A stretch of DNA of 12,095 bases from Nitrososphaerota archaeon (GTDB taxonomy: Archaea > Thermoproteota > Nitrososphaeria > Nitrososphaerales > JAHFOH01), in assembly GCA_023266955.1 (NCBI GenBank), contig JAHFOH010000031.1, forward strand, positions 1 to 12,095, written 5' to 3'. The translations under genes were made by a program, and so were the position numbers. Shown in pieces: positions 11,512 to 12,095 of this stretch. Below the pieces are notes generated by a model, which saw only the letters and a program-made list of their open reading frames with translations, did no database searches and was not told where the DNA came from. Within the stretch, counting starts at the first letter, position 1; every line of letters begins with the position of its first letter.

Positions 11512-12095
11512 TTGAAAAGTCCGTATCTGACAAAGAAAGTCGAAAGCATCGAAGTCGGTAACAGAAGCATCGCTCAACTCCTCTCCGAAATGGCGAAGAC
11601 AGGCTTCCAAGGAAGGAAGATGGGAGAAGCTTTTGAAGTCTGGGAGGAGATGCTGAAGAAAAGGAGCTTAACAATCATCATGGGCTACGCAGGCTCACTT
11701 AGTACGACAGGAATGTGGAAGATCATTAGATGGATGATAGAGAAAAGGTTCATAGACGTTCTCGTGTCTACAGGCGCGAACGTTTCAGAGGACATTCTTG
11801 AAGCCATGGGTTACGGATACTATCAGGGAAGCTCACTCGTCGATGACGCAGAACTTCTGCGCAACAAAATTGACAGATTTTACGATGTCCTCGCTGATGA
11901 ACTAGAGTATAGGAAGATGGAGATTTTAGTGCAGGATTTTCTTCAAGAACTAGATCCCAACTACACGTATTCATCCCGTGAGTTCCTTCACATATTCGGC
12001 GAGAAACTTCTGAGCATGGGAATAAACAGCATAGTTGCCAAGGCATATGAAAAGAAGATTCCAGTTTATGCGCCAGCGATAGCGGACAGCGGATA
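11512..12095 (+). CDS. deoxyhypusine synthase family protein (3' end beyond window)
   Basis: Deoxyhypusine synthase moves an aminobutyl group from spermidine, with NAD, to a lysine of translation factor aIF5A. The first 194 residues are present. They show MKSPYLTKKVESIEVG at the start, GYAGSLSTTGMWKIIRWMIE (58-77) with the NAD-site SLSTTGM, LVSTGANVSEDILEAMG (84-100), YYQGSSLVDDAELLRNKIDR (103-122) and PVYAPAIADSG (184-194). The canonical enzyme has P-A-L-T-D-G-S at this last site, so this may be a diverged paralogue rather than the housekeeping enzyme. The catalytic lysine lies beyond the window. TTG 11512 is chosen because the family N-terminus starts there, no ATG is in frame, and a TATA box lies upstream. 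Confidence 0.85.
   Translation, partial: MKSPYLTKKVESIEVGNRSIAQLLSEMAKTGFQGRKMGEAFEVWEEMLKKRSLTIIMGYAGSLSTTGMWKIIRWMIEKRFIDVLVSTGANVSEDILEAMGYGYYQGSSLVDDAELLRNKIDRFYDVLADELEYRKMEILVQDFLQELDPNYTYSSREFLHIFGEKLLSMGINSIVAKAYEKKIPVYAPAIADSG

Overview
The window is archaeal DNA. The evidence is a group II chaperonin (thermosome) with a GGM tail, an archaeal-type HflX GTPase, a two-HTH Lrp/AsnC-like regulator, a deoxyhypusine synthase family protein, C2H2 and zinc-ribbon miniproteins, and TATA boxes about 25-30 bases before start codons. Most genes look leaderless and many start with TTG or GTG. The N-terminal type of the thermosome and the phasin-like protein suggest a Thermoproteota lineage (Nitrososphaeria or Bathyarchaeia relatives), but that placement is inference. 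Only about two thirds of the window is confidently coding, which is low for an archaeon, and several gaps hold gene relics.

Layout. 1-1096: a PhaE/phasin-like coiled-coil protein, then about 560 bases with the thermosome promoter. 1097-2770: thermosome subunit, whose homologous reading frame runs 17 codons above the first legal start, to an ATA codon. 2965-4403: a stand-alone N-terminal domain of a tyrosine recombinase, then hflX on the same strand. 4404-4998: gap with weak ORFs. 4999-5942, minus strand: an orphan protein and two small zinc-ribbon proteins. 6037-6306: GIY-YIG nuclease on the plus strand. 6590-8228, minus strand: a single-finger C2H2 protein and a DEAD-box RNA helicase. 8229-9014: a decaying stretch with an inverted relic of the thermosome C-terminus and another peptide remnant. 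9015-9224: DUF2283 protein. 9246-11386: two 3' pieces of a tRNA-Leu sharing an exact 18-base block; between them lie a conserved hypothetical protein, a divergent regulator and a DUF1059-like miniprotein. 11512 to the edge: deoxyhypusine synthase family protein, cut by the window end.

How they fit together. Most genes are single transcription units of housekeeping type: protein folding, ribosome/GTPase function, RNA unwinding and eIF5A modification. Mixed with them are marks of genome flux: integrase piece, tRNA pieces, chaperonin relic. I did not find a clear multi-gene defence or biosynthetic system. The most unusual points are the ATA-started thermosome, the chaperonin tail relic, the tRNA-Leu 3' pieces, and four miniproteins of 50-61 residues, three with zinc-finger or zinc-ribbon cysteines.
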